A stretch of DNA of 64,000 bases from Lampris incognitus (GCF_029633865.1 NC_079212.1:103999473-104063472), one strand, 5' to 3'. Shown: positions 26,634 to 41,199, counted from the stretch's first letter. The notes: generated from the sequence alone by a model not told the origin. Numbers and translations are program-made.

Positions 26634-26916
26634 TTTAGACACACGGGTTGATTGTCAGATAGAAGTGCAACTCAACATTCAGAGGGAGTGCAACTCAGCA
26701 TGCTGAAAGTAACAGGAAAGTTTTCCCACGCACACACCACAAATTAGAGCCTCGCCATGTTTATTCCCTTTCAAAACTTTTTCATCTCTCTGTCTTGCTC
26801 CCCTGCATCAAAGGCTAAACCACCAGTTTTGTGCTACACAACTCCGGTTTAGGCAAAACCCAAACTAACTTCCACCCCAAAATCATGAACGAAAGTGGCA
26901 GCGTTCGATAGAGAAC

Positions 26917-27044
<128 letters not shown>

Positions 27045-27347
27045 AAGATGCAGGCTGACAGTGAAAGAGAAAGGGTGAAAGAGAGCAAACAAAACAGAGG
27101 AAAAGATACTGGGGTGTAGAGACATAAAAGTTGTCTATCAAAAGAGAATCTGAGAGGAGATTACAAGACGACACCAACTCCCAGAGTCCTCGGGGGGGGG
27201 GGGGGTCCTCAAATCAAAGCCACTGGATGCTGGACTAGGGAATCAACATTGCTGACAGTGATGGGAGAGAGAGGACATTTAAGGATGCTTTACCAAGCAG
27301 ACAGACACCAACATAAAAGAAAAACGCACAAAGACTCCCCAGCAAAC

Positions 27348-27358
27348 ACACACACACA

Positions 27359-27428
<70 letters not shown>
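27348..27428. repeat. Compound (CA)n-(GCAC)n-(CA)n microsatellite
   Basis: A core of about ten GCAC units at 27359-27402 is flanked by CA repeats. The whole tract is alternating purine-pyrimidine. Confidence 0.95.
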
Positions 27429-27432
<4 letters not shown>

Positions 27433-28630
27433 CACTGACGAAGCACTTGAGCATTAACACGTGCTAATAAACACAGAGGCACACATAAATGAATGCACTT
27501 GAGTAGAGGTATTCACACACAAACACATTCACATGTGCTATCACTTACACACACGCATGCACACTCACACACGCATGCACGCCCACACAAACGCACACAG
27601 ATGAGATCAACAACACTCCCAGGGACATGGGTAAATAATGTAGTCTTTTTTTGGTGGATAGAAGCAACTGCCAGCGTCGCTTGGGGAGGTGTTTTGAACT
27701 CTACTATGAATGGAGTCTCCTCCGTCTTTAGGGAGATGGTCTCTCTATCCTCCGTAGCCCGCTTTCTCCCCTCTCATCTGTTTTATACCCACAGTGTTTC
27801 TTGAGCCCCCAGCTTTTTATGCGGTATAGATGCTCGCGAGTACATTTTAGGCTGCTTCCATACTTGGCCCTGTTGTTGTTCTAGCCTGGTTCCATACTTG
27901 GCCCTGTTGTTGTTCTACCAGTTACGATCAAAGTGTAGGGTTCTGTGCTAGTTTACTTTAAAACATGAGAAGTGCAGCCATAAAACAAACGTCAGCGATG
28001 TGATCAGAACTAAAAGGTTCATCTCTGGTTGCCACCCTGCTGAATAAATGCAGAGCGCGCACAAGCGTGACTACTAGAAGATGTAGTCGCTGCCTTGGTG
28101 GAAAATTCCTGTTTCAAAGTGCCCATACGTCTCTGTTGTAACACGCTGTCAACTTCAACGGCAGAGATAAAATGATGACGGATGCAAGTGGGGACCTAGA
28201 AATACAGCCCTCAGCACCTTAAACACATTCCCAGGTTTGACTCAGCACCCCACGCAGCAACCCAGCGCCTCTCAGCTCTCGGATCCTCTCCTCGGGTTTC
28301 ACGGCGACCACAGTGTCACACTTTCTCGACCTTCCCCAAGAACTGCTCGCATTACACTTAGCATCACGCTGTCTGCTGGTTTGCTCCAGTTTTATCAGAG
28401 GGAACGATGGGGAAGCACAATAGTCCGTTTCATCCACAGTGTGCTACGCCCTCAAATAATGGTGCCACTGTTTTCATTAGCAAGATACCATACCGAGTGA
28501 TGAAGACTTAAACGGAAAGGATGGAAAAAATATAACCTGCCATCTATGATCATCATAAGAAAACTACTTATGAAACGATGTTCTCTCAAAATCACCTCAT
28601 CTAAAGGAAATGTCTATCTGTTTGATACTA
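27429..28630. other. dock3 intron sequence with a small tandem duplication
   Basis: TTCCATACTTGGCCCTGTTG and TTGTTCTA occur twice in direct order from 27856 and 27890 (34-bp period). The remainder is unremarkable, apart from sparse CA-rich sequence at 27510-27600. Confidence 0.5.
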
Positions 28631-28633
28631 TAC

Positions 28634-29575
28634 TAGATGGCTACGCGAACTCAAGGTTGCAGCGGCCTCACCCTACCGGTGTGGGAAGATAGTGGCATGA
28701 ATTTATGCCCCTTTTTCACCTCATGGTACTGGCACAACTCGACTTTACTCTATTCGACACTACTCGCTTTACTTTTGGGATTTCGTTTTCCACTGCAGAT
28801 AGTATCCTCTAACGGCGAAGCCCCGCTGGTCATTTGTGGGTGTGTTGACTAGTTTTTTTTCCAAAGATTTTATTCATATTTAAATAAATATACATATATT
28901 TATATTTTATTTATTTATTTATCTATCTATAGCGGTATTTTCATGTCACCTTTTAGTATCGACTCAGCTCACTTGGAACCTCAACGGAGGTGGTACCAAA
29001 AAAAGTACCTGGTACCAGGTACTATCCCTAACTTTTGCCCAATGGAAAACCAAAAAAAGCGAGTAGAGTTGAGTTGAGTCGAGCTGGTACCATGCAGTGG
29101 AAAAGGGGCGTTAGCTTGCGGCGGCCTCACCCAGTACCGTCCATGCAGTCTTCGTCTGCGTCTAGGTTTGTGTTTTTCCGTCTGATGGCTGGGAGAGCTG
29201 GCTGGGGGAGCTTGGTCTGCTGTGTCCTGTGGGCCCGGGAACCGTGGCCCAGCCTGGAGCTGTGCCCGAAGAGGCAACACCAAAGGCGGTCTGACAGGAT
29301 GCGGAAGCGGGGCAGGCTAAGCTAACTGCTAGCCTATGCAGACCAGCAGTTCCGACAGACATCCTGGCTGGCGTTCCTTCTCTTGGACAGCGAAATTATT
29401 ATTATTATTATGGTTATTTTTGATACATTGGATATGTGTTTTTATAGTTTTCATAGTAGTTTGGATATATGTGTTCTTGTAGGTTTTGGAAATATGTTTT
29501 TGTCATTGTGTTGCACTGCTGTGGGCTGGGGGATACAATGTTTCGTTTCGTTTCGTTTCGTTTGAAATGACAAAT
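28634..29575 (+). mobile_element. Half-LINE (L2/CR1-like, internally deleted), copy 1, split by a Harbinger MITE
   Basis: Starts with AGATGGCTACGCGAACTC (the family start is GAAGATGGCNGCGCGAATTC). It continues through CGGCGGCCTCACCCAGTACC and CTGGGAGAGCTGG, then an Arg/Lys-rich coding-like block (GCGGAAGCGGGGCAGGC). One frame there gives KLTA and SNPC-type residues resembling the N-terminus of L2/CR1-type ORF2. It then jumps to a 3' tail with GTTGCACTGCTGTGGGCTGG and (TTTCG)n at 29541-29563. The endonuclease and RT are missing, and copy 2 at 55.8 kb jumps at the same place. Confidence 0.65.
28706..29110. mobile_element. Harbinger-like MITE, copy 1 (TTA target duplication)
   Basis: Inverted termini TGCCCCTTTTTCACCTCATG and the complement of CATGCAGTGGAAAAGGGGCG, continued by ACTCGACT-type arms. 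Flanked by TTA at 28703-28705 and 29111-29113. Inserted inside the half-LINE. No transposase. A second copy is at 50886-51287. TTA duplications are typical of PIF/Harbinger, but the superfamily call rests on that and the ends only. Confidence 0.75.
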
Positions 29576-31342
<1,767 letters not shown>

Positions 31343-32819
31343 CTTTTCTCTCTGTCTCCCCCTTCCTCGATTCTATTTTCCCTCCTTCATTTACTTCTAT
31401 GAAAGGCTAAGTTAAGCCTTCTAAGGCCATGTCTCCATTCACCAACTGGCACATTTCATCATTTGTTTTGCTTTGAAAAGACGCTGGCATTTTAAAGACA
31501 ACAGCATCCTTTTTGGTCTCCTGTCTCTGAAAATAACACTATTTAATACCAATTACAGGGTAAATCAATTCACCATGCAGCAGCTTTACGCGTCGTGCCA
31601 GCATATTCTTCGATCGCTGCTGTGGTGTGAACACAGCAGAGAGCAGCTTCTACCGAAGATGACTGACGCGGTTAAAGATACCGACGTATTAAACAACATG
31701 CTTAATCTTTTCTTTATCGCATCGTTTTTTTCAAGCAAGTAACTTATTCCAGTCTTCATTACACACTGTATATTCAAAAGTCATACATCTAGGTCGGCAT
31801 ACAGTCCTGTAGGAATGATTAGTAGCTGAATACTTTAACATTATTTTGCAGCGATACGGTTTGGGCTGATGCTTTTACTCAGACGGAGGTACGCTGAGTA
31901 AGCAGGTAGAGGTTTACAAATGGCTGCTAGTGAACGCACAAAGTGGAGGTTGTGGGAACTTAATGTGTGTGCCCCTGGTTACCTGGGATTGCCAGTGGAC
32001 AACTTGTCCTGTGAAGCTGTGAAGGGTGGGGGGAAAATGGTGTTAGGAGACTGGGGGGGGGGGTGGCCATGCCTGCTCCTTGCTTTCCCCACAATATACT
32101 GAACTCTGACCTACCATTCTTAGAGTGTATCCATACCGGTCGCAGGATTACCAAATCGCATGTTATTAAGACTAATTCTGTCCATCCATCCATCCATCCA
32201 TCACCTTGCAATCCAATCGACCTATACATCCAGTTACCCATTAATCATCCGTTCTTTGTACCGTCCATCTGTCCACCAATTCTGTCTTTATCTTCCATTC
32301 ATCCATTCCATATCCTAATCCATTCATCACGCCACCCATCCCTCCATCAAATCTAGCAATCCTATCTATGCACCCAGTGCATCTATCACCTACCCATTTG
32401 TCCCAGGCTCCCGGCATGTAATGTGGTTGGTACGTTCTATTGGAAGTAATTTCATTTTAATGGCTACATTAATGTGCAGAGCTGTAATGATTAACCCAGC
32501 ATACCTGCTACCAGTGCCAGCAGTGCACAGCACTCTGACTACAAACAGAAAGAGAGGGGAAGAAAGAAAAAAGAAAGGGGGGGGGTTGGCACCAGAGAGG
32601 GATAAAGAGACAGAAAGAAATAAAGATAGACATGCCCTCAAAGTCACCTTAAGCAAAGAGAGAATTACAAGACACACAGAAGCACATTTCTAGTCCAAGT
32701 GGAAGTTAAATGAATGAATAGACATGCGATATCTGTGATATGTCCTTGTCAGCCTGCGGCTTTGAGATGTGATTAAGAGGCCATGTTAGTAGCCTGAGGG
32801 GAGAAGGAGACAAGGACAT
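31343..32819. other. dock3 intron sequence with a degenerate CATC tract
   Basis: TCCATCCATCCATCCATC at 32179-32200 is followed by scattered ATCC/CATC units to about 32350. Nothing else is recognised. Confidence 0.5.
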
Positions 32820-33185
32820 AGGGCGGCACAGTGGTGCAGTGGTTAGCGCTGTCGCTTCACAGCAAGAAGGTCCTGAGTTCGAACCCCAGGGTTTTCCACC
32901 TTGGGGCTAATCCCAGGTCGTCCTCTGTGTGGAGTTTGCATGTTCTCCCCGTGTCTGCGGTGGGTTTTGTCTGGGTGCTCCGGTTTCCTCCCACCATCAA
33001 AAAAAAAAAAGACATGCATGTTAGGGGTTTATACTCCTGTCTGTGCCCTTAACAGAGGCACAGCAAAACAAACTGGAGTCGGTCCCCGGGTGCTGCACAG
33101 CGGCTGCTCACTGCTCCTAGCTACACAGCTAGGATGGGTTAAATGCAGAGCATAATTTCCCTACGGGGATCAACAAAGTAGTATC
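32820..33185 (+). mobile_element. Chimeric SINE: family 2 head with a different 3' part
   Basis: The first ~180 bp match family 2 (GGGCGGCACAGTGGTGCAGT, GAGTTCGAACCCC, GTGGAGTTTGCATGTTCTCC). After an A-run at 33000 the body changes to GACATGCATGTTAGGGGTT, GGTCCCCGGGTGCTGC and the tail CCCTACGGGGATCAACAAAG. The shared head with a separate tail indicates modular SINE exchange. Confidence 0.8.
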
Positions 33186-33424
33186 TCTCAAGGAGAGCTG
33201 GAGAGATGAGCAAAACTGGGGAAAAAGAGAAACAGGACATCTGACAAAAACACACAAGCAGCAACTTTATCTGCCGACCATTCAATAGGTGACACAGAAT
33301 CCTTTAAACTCAGATATTCTGGGAATTTGTCCCAACTACATCATTTGCCAGCGGGGGAGCCAAGGGTAAACGGGAATATCCGGTATGTTATTTGAACATC
33401 CAGTTCCTCAGAGAGTAGAACTTT

Positions 33425-33848
33425 CAGGCGTCCGGGTAGCATAGCGGTCTATTCCGTTGCCTACCAACACGGGGACTCCGGTTCGTATCCCTCTGTTACC
33501 GCCAGCTTGGTCGAGCGTCCTACAGACACAATTGCCGTGTCTGCGGGTGGGGAGCCGGATGTGGGTATGTGTCCCAGTCGCTGCACTAGTGCCTCCTCTG
33601 GTCGGTCGGGGTGCCTGTACGGGGGGATAGCATGATCCTCCCATGCGCTACGTCCCCCTGGCGAAACTCCTCACTTTCAGGTGAAAGGAAGCGGCTGGTG
33701 ACTCCACATGTATCGGAGGAGGCATGTGGTAGTCTGCAGCCCTTCCCGGATCAGCTGAGGGGGTGGGGCAGAAACTGAGATGGCTCGGAAGAGTAGGGTA
33801 ATTGGCCGGATACAACTGGGGAGAAAAGGGGGGGGGGGTCAAAAAAAA
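33425..33848 (+). mobile_element. SINE family 1, copy I
   Basis: Plus copy beginning GCGTCCGGGTAGCATAGCGG. TSD AGAGTAGAACTTT (33412-33424) and AGAGCAGAACTTT (33849-33861), 12 of 13. Confidence 0.92.
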
Positions 33849-33910
33849 AGAGCAGAACTTTTTGCACACCTGTAGATCAACAGCTACATAGGGGACCAGG
33901 GCTCAACAAT

Positions 33911-34075
33911 GGCAGAAAAAAAGACTACTGCACACTGTCCTCTATACTTGCAGTCAGAGATATTTAATGACAACGTTTCAGTACACAGACTTTCAACAGG
34001 TCATAACCTGATGTTGTCATTACACATCCCTGACTGCAAGTATAGAGGTCAGTGTGTGGGAGTCTTTTGTTCAGC
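33911..34075. mobile_element. Foldback element with a hammerhead-like core (PLE tail type)
   Basis: Arms of about 63 nt (33911-33973 and 34013-34075) pair through CTCTATACTTGCAGTCAG and CTGACTGCAAGTATAGAG. On the minus strand the sequence has CTGTTGA at 33999-33993, GAAAC at 33979-33975 and GTC at 33971-33969. That is the spacing of a hammerhead core with one core change (A6 to T). Confidence 0.6.
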
Positions 34076-34170
34076 CAATATCCTTTTCCTCAAAGCCACC
34101 ACACTCTGTATCTAAAGTTTTATTCTGGCACAGAAACTGACTTAGTCATAAACGTTGTTAGAAGACTTAA

Positions 34171-35102
34171 TCTGGGTGGTGTAACGGTCTATTCCATTGC
34201 CTACTGACATGGGGATCACCGGTTGAAATCCTTGGGTTACCTCCGGCTTGGTCGGGCGTCTCTACAGACACACTTGGCCGTGTCTGCGGGTGGGAAGCCA
34301 GATGTGGGTATGCATCCTGGTCGCTGCACTAGCGCCTCATCTGGTTGGTGTGGCCGCCTGTTCGGGAGGAAGGGGGAACTGGGGGGAATAGCGTGATCCT
34401 TCCACCTGCTATGTCCCCCTGGCGAAACACCTCACTGTCAGGTGAAAAGAAGTGGCTGGCGACTCCACATGTGTCGGAAGAGACATGTGGTAGTTTGCAG
34501 CCCTCCCCGCAGTGGCGCCGTACGTGGATATAATGTTATGAAGATTCTAAGGGTGCCAGACTAGAGGGGGCGCCACAATGGTGCTTAATTTTTTTTTTTA
34601 TAAATTCATTTCTAGTTGTTCCCCTTATCCCACCTGATTACCCAATGGCATATAGCCAGATCTTGTCGAAGACCTCTCTGATTCGCGATCCACAGGAAGG
34701 AGAGATCCACAGGACAGAGCCCACAGGTTCAATCTGGGCTATGGTGGTATCACATTCCTTTTTATTAAGAGCATTTTATATGTAAATTTGTCAAACTAAA
34801 AAGATGGGTCCCTTATTGGGGAAACTGTTGATGAGCGGATTGTTAGGCAAGCTAGTAGCACGGGATGAAGCTAGAGGAAGGGCTTTGATGTTTAGAGAAG
34901 TCAGGAAAATAATAAAATAATTATTTGATTAATTAAATAAATAAAGGGTGCTCAGTCATATTCTTTATAAGGGTGCAAAATCCCTGGCGGCACCCCTGCT
35001 TCCCCGGATTGGCAGAGGGTTTGGAGCAGTGACCCGGATGGCTCGGAAGAGCGGCATGATTGGCTAACTGGGGAGAAATTCCAAAAAAAAGAAAGAAAAA
35101 AA
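34171..35102 (+). mobile_element. SINE family 1, copy J, split by a hAT MITE
   Basis: The head starts near TCTGGGTGGTGTAACGGTC and the 3' part resumes at 35007 (GATTGGCAGAGGGTTTGG) after the insertion. TSD AAGACTTAA at 34162-34170 and 35103-35111 frames the whole composite, so the SINE arrived first. Confidence 0.9.
34510..34998. mobile_element. hAT-type MITE, 489 bp, nested in SINE copy J
   Basis: Ends CAGTGGCGCCG and the complement of CGGCACCCCTG form short inverted repeats (9 of 11). Flanked by CCTCCCCG (34502-34509) and CTTCCCCG (34999-35006), an 8-bp TSD with one change. No coding capacity. Confidence 0.82.
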
Positions 35103-35406
35103 AAGACTTAAAACCCATAGAAAGAAGACATGCTTCATTCATATGTAAACACTGCACCTTTTGCAGTAGATCCGTACGTTTAATCCTGAAGTGTGCTGGC
35201 ATATCACAGCAGCTCCAAGACAACCGCCTTTCCCCAATTCATTAGCCAATGACCATAACAGTTTACGATCAAAGATCAATTACAATAGCTCTAGTCAAGA
35301 TGATAAGAATAGAACGTATTCATAGAGCAATTCTCCCAAAGCAGAGTTTGCAAAGCACTATACAAGAAGGCTTAAAATCAAGCACACTAAACAAGCTGTA
35401 ATATAT

Positions 35407-35771
35407 CCATCCATCCATCATCCAAACCGCTTAGCCTGCTCTCGGGGTTGCGGGGATGCTGGAGCCTATCCCAGCAGTCACTGGGCGGCAGGCGGGGAGA
35501 CACCCTGGACAGGCCACCAGGCCATCACAGGGCCGACACATTCACACCTAGGGAAAATTTAGTATGGCTGATTCATCTGACCTACATGTCTTCGGACTGT
35601 GAGGGGAAACCGCAGCACCCGGAGGAAACCTACGCAAGCACGGGGAGAACATGCAAACTCCACACAGAGGACGACCCGGGACAACCCCCAAGGTCGGACT
35701 ACCCCGGGGCTCGAACCCAGGACCTTGTTGCTGTAAGGCAACTGTGCTAACCACTGCGCCACCATGCCGCC
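35407..35771 (-). mobile_element. SINE family 2, full-length minus copy
   Basis: The (ATCC)n tail at the low end and the head (complement of GGGCGGCATGGTGGCGCAGT) at the high end are both present. TSD CAAGCTGTAATATAT (35392-35406) and CAAGCTATAATATAT (35772-35786), 14 of 15. Confidence 0.92.
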
Positions 35772-35786
35772 CAAGCTATAATATAT

Positions 35787-38700
35787 GATGTTATAAAGTG
35801 GGAGCACATTCAAAAGATGAATACAGGATTTAAAGCTAGGCAACAGCAAAACTGTTCAATAAAAGTTAGCCTTAAGTAAGCCTATCTAAAAGCGGAGTTT
35901 GTGATACAATTTTATCAGGTAAAAGGGAATTACTATAATAATTATGTTTCTTAGAAAGGGCACAGAGGAGACCTCTGGACCCTGACCAACAGGGAATCAA
36001 GACTCCCCGCGGTCTGAACTGAATCCACTTGTTTGACTTCATAAGGGCCAGATGAGCTCAAGTGATCAGAAGAAGCCATCTGAAGCCTTCATGTTTAAGA
36101 GCAAAGAGGAAAGCCTGTTGGTGCTAAATTGGTCAACTAAACAAGAAGAGGTTCTGTCTTCACAGCACGTGACATACCGCCTTTTCACGTCGGTCACTTT
36201 CACTTTCTGACTTTTCACTTTTGCTCACTTTCACTTTTCCACATCGGTCACTTTCACTGCGACCTGCTGCACTGTAGTGTTGTTGTGTTACTGTGTACTG
36301 GGATGTACATGAGCACTTGGTGCATTATGGTGTGGTTTGGGTGTGTACTAGACAGTAAAAGTCTCTAACAGTGTGTTGGCAAGTGTGTAACTGTGATTGT
36401 GTGTGTATGTGTGGTGCTTTTCATCACTAGCTGCATCCTGAAGCGAGAGTGTGCGAGTATGTGAGTATTAAGGACTGTCATTATAAATGTGTGGCATTGT
36501 TATTGTGTTTTTGTTTTACGCATGAACCAGCATATCTGTCAGTGTGTAAAAAAGTGCATTCTTATATGCCTGTCTTGCATTTACAAACATGTATTCATTG
36601 TGGTGTGTGTATTCATGCATATGACTATTTTCTTAAATTCTTGTCTAACTGTAGATACGTAGGTGTATTTTGTAACACTGAAGCACTTGCCTCTTTCTGA
36701 AACTGTATATTGTTTAGATTGTGGGCATTTGCATGTACTTTTTTCTCTCTGTATGCTCGTGTGTTAGCCTGTTTTGGTGCCTTTCTCTATGTCCATGCTT
36801 GTGTGCATGTGTGTGTGTGTGTGTGTCTCCATCTTTCAGTATGTCTTATGTTTGTGCTCGTGTTTTGGTTTGGCGTGCGTGTCTGTCTGTGTGTGTGGGT
36901 GTGATTCTGTTTTGCGGCGTGCACGCCTGGCTGTTTAAGTTCTTATGTGTGTTGTCCTGTGTTATCTGTGGGGGTGAGAACTGCGCACAGATCTTTGCAG
37001 CCCTGGGGGGAGTTGACGCTCCTTTCAGGGCTCTCTATGGGAGCCCCAAAGGCCCATTCATCCAGTCCTGCCAACTGCACTAGTCAACCCGGCTCTGTTG
37101 GAGAGCCTCTATGAGGAGGGACCACTCTCACTGCCTTGGTATGCAAAGCCTTATCCCACCAAAACACAAATGGATGTGTTTGCACAAAAAATCAAAAACA
37201 AAAACAAAACGTGAGAACATCGAAGGACTCTGCAGCTCACCTTTAACTTACAGGGATGTGATTTTTAGAGCAGAAGGGCCAGTGTCATTTGTTTCTAATG
37301 GGCAATTAATGATTTCCTTTTTTTCCCCTTGCTTTTGTGCATGCCAGATCAAGCTTTACATCCGCTCACTTCACTCTGGAAAGCCATTAAAAAGTTACTG
37401 TCGGCTCGACGGCAAAACTAAATTTAGGCAGGGGACAGGCAGCATGCGTAAATGGGAACTATAGCACACCAGACGGTCAGGCATGAAGTGGCAAAGTTAA
37501 GTCACAAAACTTATATGGCAGGTTTCAGAGCGGTTTCTTCCAGAGGATCAAGAGCCACTATGTGAACCAAGTGATTTGTATTTTGATTGTGAAGATAATG
37601 AAATAAATAGAACCACACAACCTTTCAGTTAGATTCTGCAAATATCTTTTTCTAATTAACAAAATGCCAGGGTCATGATTCCCTCCCATTGACCTCCTGT
37701 CAGCAATGTCTAGCCTCCAACCAACGGCTGTCACTGGAATTTGCCCTATTCGGTCATTTTGGGGAGGCAGAGGGCAGCTGTCAATAAAGCCGACTAGTGG
37801 GAGGACCTGAGGCCTGTGAGATGAACATTGCCACTGCTGTTGCCAGATCTGCCGTTTTTACCGAATGTAAGTTGAAATTATTCTTTATATGAATTGAAGG
37901 TCCTCACATTCCTTCAGGTGCCCAGATGGTTTCAGAGTCCCTAGAGTCAAAAACCCCTGAGTTTTGAGATGTTTCTGTGTCTTAATGACTTGACCAAATA
38001 GCATGCATATCATGAGGTCTCAGACCTAACAGCAAGGTTCTGGCTTCATATGTGGCTCGGGACATGTGCTGCATCTAATCGCCTCTGTTTATTTTCTGTC
38101 CTATATTATTCTCAACTCTTCCACCTAAACAAAGCATAAAATGCCAATGAATAATGTATAATAAAAAAAATGCATGCAACACAGTACGATACTCATGCAG
38201 GAAATGGGGAATTCATCATGGTATACAATCGGCAGTGCAGGAGTCTGCAGTAAGCACCAAGACGAGGGAGCACAAGAGGAAAAGATTTGAAACAGAAGAT
38301 ATAACCAGTATTGCAAAACGTGGACCCATGAGTTGCAGGATAGAGAGTCATTCAGAAGGATGAGATAATTTGGGGGGGGGGTTAGTCCTAATTGCTTACA
38401 TACCATCACAAAAGAAAAAAAACACCTTTTGAATCAGTCTGCTGATTTTTTTTAAATCTCAGAAATAGCTATTCATATCTGCACGAGTAATCTAAAGTAG
38501 TTGATGAAAGTTTATGAAAACACGACATAGACCCTCTTCACTTCACTGTGTAAACCGGTACAGCCAGCAGGGACTATTCCTTGCAGTCTGTATCGTAATG
38601 CACCTGTTGTAGCAGCTGCTAACAGACTATACACAGAGAGGTTTAACCCAAAACTCCAGTCCTGTCAGGCACAGCAGCAGAATGGGTACGTATGACCACA

Positions 38701-38930
38701 GTACCACAGGACTGTCGTAATCCTAAGAAGCGCGAGCCAAAAAAATAAATGAAAATAAACAAAATAAAACCTTATCCAATTTGTAGTTCGGTCCGAGATC
38801 TACAGTTACAGCCAAATCACGTCCGCCGAGCCTTTCTGTGGTAAAGGTCCCGGTGATGAACACGTAGGGCCAGCTTGGCCGTGATCCGTCCTATGACACA
38901 AAATACATCAGAATTCATTCGTCAACTCAC
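35787..38930. other. dock3 intron 1 proximal to exon 1, mostly unique sequence
   Basis: The longest repeat-poor stretch of the window. TG-rich sequence lies at 36310-36900. 37270-37560 includes GGGCAATTAATGATTTCC and looks like ordinary unique DNA. Its distance from exon 1 makes it a reasonable place to look for conserved intronic elements, but nothing here proves any. Confidence 0.4.
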
Positions 38931-38967
38931 CAACTCCTATTTTCTCGTCCTCCGTCGGGGTCCACAT
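38931..38967 (-). CDS. dock3: dock3, first coding exon (12 codons plus one base)
   Basis: DOCK3 is a neuronal guanine-nucleotide exchange factor that activates Rac1 and acts in the cytoplasm with ELMO partners. The minus strand reads ATG at 38967 and encodes MWTPTEDEKIGV, then one base (G) and a strong donor, GTGAGT. DOCK3 proteins begin MWTPTEEEKYGV, and DOCK4 begins differently at the third residue (Ile), so the Thr favours dock3. The phase-1 donor allows the next codon to be Val, as expected. Glu to Asp and Tyr to Ile changes are seen. The sequence upstream is purine-rich with CpGs, consistent with a 5' UTR and promoter. The exon is too short for ORF finders. It would be a pseudogene only if copied without introns, which the intact donor argues against. 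Confidence 0.78.
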
Positions 38968-39640
38968 GATCCCGTTAAAAAACAACACCAAGAAAGTGTA
39001 AACCCGATGTGACGCTTCTCATGGAGATAACGCTGGAGGAGGAGAGGGGGGGGGAAAAGGAAAGAAAAAAAAAGGAAAAGTTCACATATGTTTTATTGGA
39101 ATGATCCGCGCAGCCGGTTTGAACAGATCGCTTTTAAACGCCAGCGTCAGAATAAAAACGACTTTTGAAGACGAGAAAAAGAAAAGGAAAGAAAAAATAT
39201 TCCGTTTGCCATTTGAAGTGAAATGACGCATTTATCTCCTGACGAGTCCCACTGCTAGGCTGGACGTTTGGTCTACACCCCCCACCCCCCAGTTAGGTAT
39301 TATAAATTTTAAAAAAAGAAAAGCCCAGCAGCCTCCCTCCCCCTCCGTCCCGCAGCCTCTCTCATTGCAGCATCGCTCGGATGATGGACGGAGAATTGGA
39401 AACCCGCCGAGTCCCGTTGCGTTGCTCTCCTCCTTCACTTCTCCCGTTCAAACGGTCCCGTTTCGCCACCAACAAGCTGTTGTCTCGGCGCATCAAACTT
39501 GTTTGATTGTGTGTGTGTGTGTGGGGGGGGGTGACGACGTTTAAAAACCTTCTACCTCCCCTCGAACGACTTGAAGCAGCGAGATGAGTCATCTGATGGT
39601 AGCCTACATAGGTTAAGAGGATCAGACGCACTGGGGACGT
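38968..39640 (-). promoter_or_regulatory. dock3: Putative dock3 5' UTR and promoter region
   Basis: Directly upstream of the dock3 start codon. It has more CpGs than flanking DNA (for example CGCGCAGCC, CCGTTTGCC, CCGTCCCGCAG), several purine tracts (39030-39085, 39170-39205) and no simple repeat until the (GA)n at 39643. No TATA box at a convincing distance. The position is the main evidence. Confidence 0.45.
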
Positions 39641-40904
<1,264 letters not shown>

Positions 40905-40931
40905 ATGTTCTCATTCATCCAGGTCATGGTT

Positions 40932-41185
40932 ATCCAAAGGAGTTGAATCAAGTGCAACTGGACTTGGTAAATATCCGTTAAGACGTTTCGCCTCTCATCC
41001 AAGAGGCTTCCTCAGTTCATGCCTTTCTGACTAGACCGGTCTACAACTTAAACGGTGGTCTTTCTGACTAGACTAGCTTGGTCTAGTCAGAAAGGCACGA
41101 ACTGAGGAAGCCTATTGGATGAGAGGCGAAACGTCTTCACGGATATATACCAAGTCCAGTTGCACTTGATTCAACTCCTTTGGAT
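40932..41185. mobile_element. Foldback of two inverted PLE tails, each with a hammerhead-like core
   Basis: Arms 40932-41038 and 41077-41185 are inverted copies (ATCCAAAGGAGTTGAATC pairs with GATTCAACTCCTTTGGAT). Both arms carry CTGAGGA, a stem-loop, GAAAC and GTC in order. The centre (41039-41076) is short. No coding part remains. The sequence type is that of Penelope-like tails. Confidence 0.72.
40982..41015 (-). ncRNA. Hammerhead ribozyme candidate (left arm)
   Basis: Minus strand: CTGAGGA (41015-41009) is the CUGANGA box. After one A comes helix II, GCCTC (41007-41003) pairing perfectly with GAGGC (40994-40990) around an 8-nt loop TTGGATGA. Then GAAAC (40989-40985) and GTC (40984-40982) as cleavage triplet. 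Helix III would be a single pair, as described for PLE hammerheads. The right-arm copy (41102-41135, plus) has one helix II mismatch. Confidence 0.6.
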
Positions 41186-41199
41186 TCTCCCTACCAAGT

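Noticed and set aside
37270..37560. Conserved intronic enhancer
   Set aside because: The sequence is unique and has a homeodomain-like AATTAATGATT, but without a cross-species alignment there is no support.
38776..38891. A second dock3 exon at the CATAG acceptor 38 bp after the exon 1 donor
   Set aside because: A frame reading DGSRPSWPYVFITGTF exists, but the intron would be too short, the phase does not fit the donor and it does not match the DOCK3 SH3 region.
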